A stretch of DNA of 9,752 bases from a bacterium. Lineage in GTDB: Bacteria > Arandabacterota > Arandabacteria > Arandabacterales > Arandabacteraceae. The first letter of the stretch is position 1, and every line of letters starts with the position of its first letter. The notes beneath the pieces were generated by a model. The model saw only the letters and a program-made list of their open reading frames with translations. It searched no databases and had not been told where the DNA came from. The translations under genes were made by a program, and so were the position numbers. Positions 7,360 to 9,752 of the stretch are shown one piece after another. The DNA lies in NCBI GenBank assembly GCA_025774405.1, contig JALGWB010000058.1, positions 1-9,752 of the forward strand. Direction: 5' to 3'.

Positions 7360-7525
7360 CTTCAATCGCTCACCTAAACAGTTCATAGGCCGTCCGACAA
7401 TACCGTTATTGATCACCCGTTGGCTTCTGGACAGTGACTGCCGGCGCCCCTTGGCTTCCATACCCTTAACACCCCAGGTGGGTCACCATGTCCCCACCCA
7501 TTCCCCCTCCGCGCACACAATCCCG
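7360..7525. other. Non-coding C-rich region after the isomerase gene
   Basis: No credible gene and no intrinsic terminator with a T-run were found. From about 7445 the + strand is markedly C-rich and G-poor, with runs at 7447-7450, 7472-7475, 7492-7495, 7497-7499 and 7503-7507. A small GC stem pairs 7477-7482 with 7493-7498 around a 10-base loop. This could be a Rho-loading region that ends the isomerase transcript (inference). Confidence 0.4.
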
Positions 7526-7555
7526 TTGACACCAGGGGCCAAACCATGCTATACT
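7526..7555 (+). promoter_or_regulatory. Strong sigma-70-type promoter with extended -10
   Basis: The -35 TTGACA (7526-7531) is a perfect match. After an 18-base spacer comes TATACT (7550-7555), preceded by TGC, which makes an extended -10 element. Transcription would begin near 7562 and produce a leader of about 300 bases before the secreted-protein gene at 7866, or serve a short ORF at 7602. This is the best promoter match in the window. Confidence 0.75.
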
Positions 7556-7601
7556 AGGTCAAACGAACAGGAGGAGAAGAGGTTCTGAACCCGTGAGGAG
7601 G

Positions 7602-7733
7602 ATGATGGCACACGGAGGTTGTTTAGGAGGTAGCAACAATTATTACGTTGTCTGCGAGTTTGCATCCCACAGACCCAATTGGCTTGGGAAGCTCTTCTTC
7701 CGCGCCTCGGCGCGCCCCTTGCAGAGAGTCTAA
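7602..7733 (+). CDS. Possible 43-codon leader or small-protein ORF
   Basis: An ORF of 43 codons starts at ATG 7602 (a second ATG follows at 7605, and an in-frame GTG lies at 7593) and ends at TAA 7731. It begins about 40 bases after the predicted transcription start. GAGGAGG directly abuts the first ATG, which is too close for ideal spacing; the GTG at 7593 would instead use AAGAGG at 7577-7582 at a ten-base distance. The product begins with a Gly/Cys/Asn stretch and ends basic, with no hydrophobic segment, and is not recognised. It may be a real microprotein, a leader peptide or chance. Confidence 0.25.
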   Translation: MMAHGGCLGGSNNYYVVCEFASHRPNWLGKLFFRASARPLQRV

Positions 7734-7781
7734 TACACACTTAGTTCAGCCGCTAAGTTGTACTCATTCAGCTTATTACAC

Positions 7782-7811
7782 TTGTCATTGTTGCTTTGGT
7801 TTGAATACAAG
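7782..7811 (+). promoter_or_regulatory. Weak second promoter candidate near the secreted-protein gene
   Basis: TTGTCA (7782-7787) and TACAAG (7806-7811) are separated by 18 bases and match the sigma-70 consensus at five and four positions. It would give a leader of about 50 bases. The match is much poorer than the promoter at 7526-7555. Confidence 0.2.
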
Positions 7812-7826
7812 ATCTAGTTTCGCATT

Positions 7827-7857
7827 TTCCCCGGCGATGGTGGGGAACAGAAAGGGG
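7827..7857 (+). promoter_or_regulatory. Hairpin plus ribosome-binding site before the secreted-protein gene
   Basis: TTCCCC at 7827-7832 can pair with GGGGAA at 7842-7847 around a nine-base loop. The likely ribosome-binding site, AAAGGGG at 7851-7857, follows four bases later and is eight bases from ATG 7866. The hairpin may simply be structural; control of initiation is an inference. Confidence 0.35.
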
Positions 7858-7865
7858 TATGGGAC

Positions 7866-9752
7866 ATGAGACTTAGTAGAAAGGTTCTTCGGCTCAGCAG
7901 TTTGGTAGCATGCTCTGCTTTACTGTTCTTGGTTGTATCAGCAGCCCCTGTTGTGGCAGCAGGTATCAATGCAGCTGCAAAGGTTGCTGTACACGTTCTG
8001 CCTCACGAACCTCGAACGTGTCAGGACACGGAGGGCATGATCGCGGGTTGCGAGGACATTATTACAAATAGCTGCGAGGAGGATGTCGATGCGTTTCCGG
8101 TCTTCTTTGACCTCGCAGAATACCGTGGTCTTGACTACAGTCTGACATGGCCAGGATCCTATAGCTGTGTCTTTACCAGCTGTAGCGATTATACCTATGG
8201 TACGATCGAGCATTCTGGTGATGGCATCTCGCAGCAGTGGGCAACGTGTCAGACGGATCCTGTCCGCGTTACGGGTTGGGCTCGGATAAGCGGCGTGGGT
8301 CGGGTGTGCGTTAGTGAGCATCCAGCCTACGGGGCAATCCGGATCCGTGACTGTCAAAGCACACCGACTTACGATGAACCTCTTGCTGTCTTCTGTGCTG
8401 GCATCGGCAATGCTGAGGGGGATGACGCATGTCAGGTGTTTCCACCAACGTGTGTAGTCTATCCGTTACAGATCGATTTCGGTACCATCCTGGTTGGCGA
8501 CCATCTCGACCGCACCTTTGTTATCAAGAACGCTGGCGATGGCATACTTGAGGGTGAAGTGGCTGAGGTTTTCAACCATTACTCGATAGTCTCCGGCGGT
8601 GGTCCTTTTGCGCTTGGCATAAAGGAATCTCTGGTCGTTACTGTCAGATTTGAGCCTACTGAGGTTGGTTTCCACAGATGCGTGATCTATACAGGCACGG
8701 AGTGTGCCACGGTGACTTGCACAGGTACTGCAGAACCCTTGCCGTCCTGTGACGTCGATCCCGCCGGGCTTGATTTTGGGGTTGTCACGGTTGGTGAATA
8801 TAGGGATTTGGCGTTTACAATCACCAATACTGGCGGTGGTGTGCTTTCGGGTTCAGTCAGTGAAAGCTGTCCGTATTTCTCGATTGTCTCAGGTGGTGGA
8901 TCGTACGATCTGACGGCTGGACAATCACGTGTCGTTGTCGTCCGCTATCAGCCCACCGGGACAGGCACACATAGCTGCTCCATTGAAACAGGTACAGAGT
9001 GTGCTAATGTCGCGTGTGTTGGGCAGGCTGAACTACCGCCTGAGTGCGAGGTTTCGGACTTTGAACTCGATTTCGGTACGGTGACGATTGGTGAATCTCA
9101 GGACCTTGAGTTTACCATAACAAATGTCGGAGGGGGTAGGCTGACAGGCAATGTTAGTGAGAGCTGTGATCAATTCAGTATAGTTTCGGGCGCTGGCGCA
9201 TATGACCTCGGCGCAGGTGAATCGGTTACCGTAGTAGTGAGGTTTCATCCGACAGTTCCGGGCTCGCACAACTGTATGATTCAGACTGGAAGTGAATGCT
9301 CCAACGTTGCGTGCTCAGGCACAGGTGAGCTACCGCCAACATGCGCCGTGGCACCAACTGTGCTTGATTTTGGAACAACTGAGCCTGGCTCAACGGTGGT
9401 ACGTCAATTCGTCATAACCAATGCGGGTGGCGGGTTGCTTGAAGGTGAGGTCACTGAAGATTGTGAGGCTTATGAAATCATTGCTGGTGGCGGTCCTTTT
9501 GCGCTGGCTGGTGGTGAATCGCTTTTGGTAACAGTAAGGTTTACGCCAACCGAAAGCGGTGACTATGAATGTACCATATCGACAGGGCTTAATTGCGCCG
9601 ATGTCGACTGTATCGGAACTGCTCTATTGCCACCTGCTTGTGCGGTAGAGCCGTTGGAGTTGGATTTTGGGGTGGTTGAGGTTGGTGAACATAAGGATCT
9701 ATCATTTACGATAACGAATGTAGGTGGTGGTACACTTACAGGGGTGGTGAGT
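7866..9752 (+). CDS. Secreted Cys-rich protein with 99-residue ASH/choice-of-anchor D-like repeats, 3' partial
   Basis: The frame stays open to the last base (629 codons visible), so the stop lies outside. Residues 1-32 form a signal peptide: basic n-region (Arg2, Arg5, Lys6, Arg9), hydrophobic stretch about 10-30 and an Ala-rich cleavage area. Residues about 33-195 form a Cys-rich domain with ten cysteines (52, 62, 70, 101, 106, 128, 148, 163, 177, 189), not assigned to a known family. From Cys196 the protein is built of beta-rich repeats, each starting at a Cys, with LDFG, FTITNxGGG, SIVSGGG, VRFxPT and CxxVxC-like elements; these resemble ASPM/SPD-2/Hydin (ASH) or 'choice-of-anchor D' modules. 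Such modules often sit in long extracellular proteins that end in a sorting or secretion domain, which would be beyond the window. The Cys content implies oxidative folding outside the cytoplasm. Function is unknown; surface structure or adhesion is only a guess. Its own promoter and long leader separate it from the upstream metabolic genes. Confidence 0.9.
   Translation, partial: MRLSRKVLRLSSLVACSALLFLVVSAAPVVAAGINAAAKVAVHVLPHEPRTCQDTEGMIAGCEDIITNSCEEDVDAFPVFFDLAEYRGLDYSLTWPGSYSCVFTSCSDYTYGTIEHSGDGISQQWATCQTDPVRVTGWARISGVGRVCVSEHPAYGAIRIRDCQSTPTYDEPLAVFCAGIGNAEGDDACQVFPPTCVVYPLQIDFGTILVGDHLDRTFVIKNAGDGILEGEVAEVFNHYSIVSGGGPFALGIKESLVVTVRFEPTEVGFHRCVIYTGTECATVTCTGTAEPLPSCDVDPAGLDFGVVTVGEYRDLAFTITNTGGGVLSGSVSESCPYFSIVSGGGSYDLTAGQSRVVVVRYQPTGTGTHSCSIETGTECANVACVGQAELPPECEVSDFELDFGTVTIGESQDLEFTITNVGGGRLTGNVSESCDQFSIVSGAGAYDLGAGESVTVVVRFHPTVPGSHNCMIQTGSECSNVACSGTGELPPTCAVAPTVLDFGTTEPGSTVVRQFVITNAGGGLLEGEVTEDCEAYEIIAGGGPFALAGGESLLVTVRFTPTESGDYECTISTGLNCADVDCIGTALLPPACAVEPLELDFGVVEVGEHKDLSFTITNVGGGTLTGVVS
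8451..9752 (+). repeat. Tandem 297-base (99-residue) coding repeats, four complete and one partial
   Basis: Units start at the Cys codons at 8451, 8748, 9045, 9342 and 9639; every step is exactly 297 bases. Within a unit, Cys occurs at positions 1, 41, 77, 85 and 90 in units 2-4; unit 1 has Phe at position 41. DFG is fixed at positions 9-11. Only 38 codons of unit 5 are in the window. The units have diverged in sequence but have no insertions or deletions. They form the repeated domain of the secreted protein that starts at 7866. Confidence 0.93.

Larger units (their letters stand above)
7562..7865 (+). other. Long leader between the promoter and the secreted-protein gene
   Basis: The first 70 bases hold four Shine-Dalgarno-like blocks: AGGAGGAG at 7569-7576, GAGGAGG at 7595-7601, GGAGG at 7614-7618 and AGGAGGT at 7625-7631. 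Small hairpins follow: 7701-7705 with 7710-7714 (CTCG loop), 7739-7744 with 7753-7758, and 7827-7832 with 7842-7847. No known riboswitch class was recognised. The leader is much longer than the other 5' regions in this window. Confidence 0.4.

Noticed and set aside
7313..7588. 91-codon open frame on the + strand overlapping the isomerase end
   Set aside because: It crosses the C-rich region and the strong promoter, starts inside the isomerase gene without a ribosome-binding site, and shows no motif.
7821..7865. Possible riboswitch (GGCGATGG and paired C/G runs)
   Set aside because: No match to the conserved cores I know for cyclic-di-GMP, TPP, cobalamin or similar classes could be traced; only a short local hairpin is supported.
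7648..7869. 73-codon TTG-started frame that ends in an ATGA overlap with the secreted-protein gene
   Set aside because: The overlap is suggestive of coupling, but the start is 16 bases from the nearest Shine-Dalgarno and the Ser/Cys/His-rich product looks random.
7902..7913. Lipobox-like LVAC at residues 13-16 of the secreted protein
   Set aside because: The hydrophobic stretch continues after this Cys to about residue 30, and too few hydrophobic residues precede it, so ordinary signal peptidase I cleavage near the Ala-rich end is more likely.
8451..9752. CRISPR-like or mobile repeat array
   Set aside because: The 297-base repeats are in frame, diverged at the DNA level and encode a continuous domain; there are no spacers or terminal inverted repeats.

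Overview
All supported genes lie on the + strand and belong to an anaerobic-type bacterium with clear Shine-Dalgarno signals and mid-range base composition. The gene mix is a soluble Hdr/fumarate-reductase-like redox set, an EF-G paralogue, a TIM-barrel enzyme and a secreted Cys-rich protein built from ASH/'choice-of-anchor D'-like repeats. This would fit an uncultivated lineage such as one near the FCB candidate phyla. That placement is a weak inference from protein style only, because no rRNA or other marker is present to fix the taxonomy.

Layout. (1) Positions 2-4128 hold a redox operon. It contains an HdrA-like flavin/iron-sulfur protein (5' end outside the window), a small iron-sulfur protein with one 2Fe-2S and two 4Fe-4S sites, and an SdhA/FrdA-type flavoprotein. 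The gaps are about 20 bases and each internal gene has its own Shine-Dalgarno. No membrane anchor is encoded, so the proteins probably form a cytoplasmic complex. It would move electrons between the HdrA flavin, the iron-sulfur relay and a fumarate/succinate-type active site. (2) Positions 4129-4235 hold a hairpin with a perfect TTGACA box at its foot, between the redox operon and the next gene. (3) Positions 4236-6329 encode an EF-G paralogue of the EF-G2 type, followed by a strong intrinsic terminator at 6342-6388. (4) Positions 6436-7359 encode a sugar phosphate isomerase/epimerase-like TIM barrel with a complete metal site. (5) Positions 7360-7865 are a 506-base non-coding stretch. Its first part is C-rich, and it contains the best promoter in the window (TTGACA, 18-base spacer, TGC-TATACT) and a long leader with four Shine-Dalgarno-like blocks and a possible 43-codon ORF. 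(6) Position 7866 to the window end is a secreted protein, open at the 3' end. It has a signal peptide, a novel-looking 10-Cys domain, and repeats of exactly 99 residues.

The redox trio is the metabolic core. The EF-G paralogue and the isomerase look like independent units, and the secreted protein is separately expressed from its own strong promoter. No tRNA, rRNA, CRISPR array, insertion sequence or phage gene was found. The most unusual items are the compact HdrA/FrdAB-like set without an HdrB (CCG) domain, and the promoter, leader and 99-residue repeat protein.
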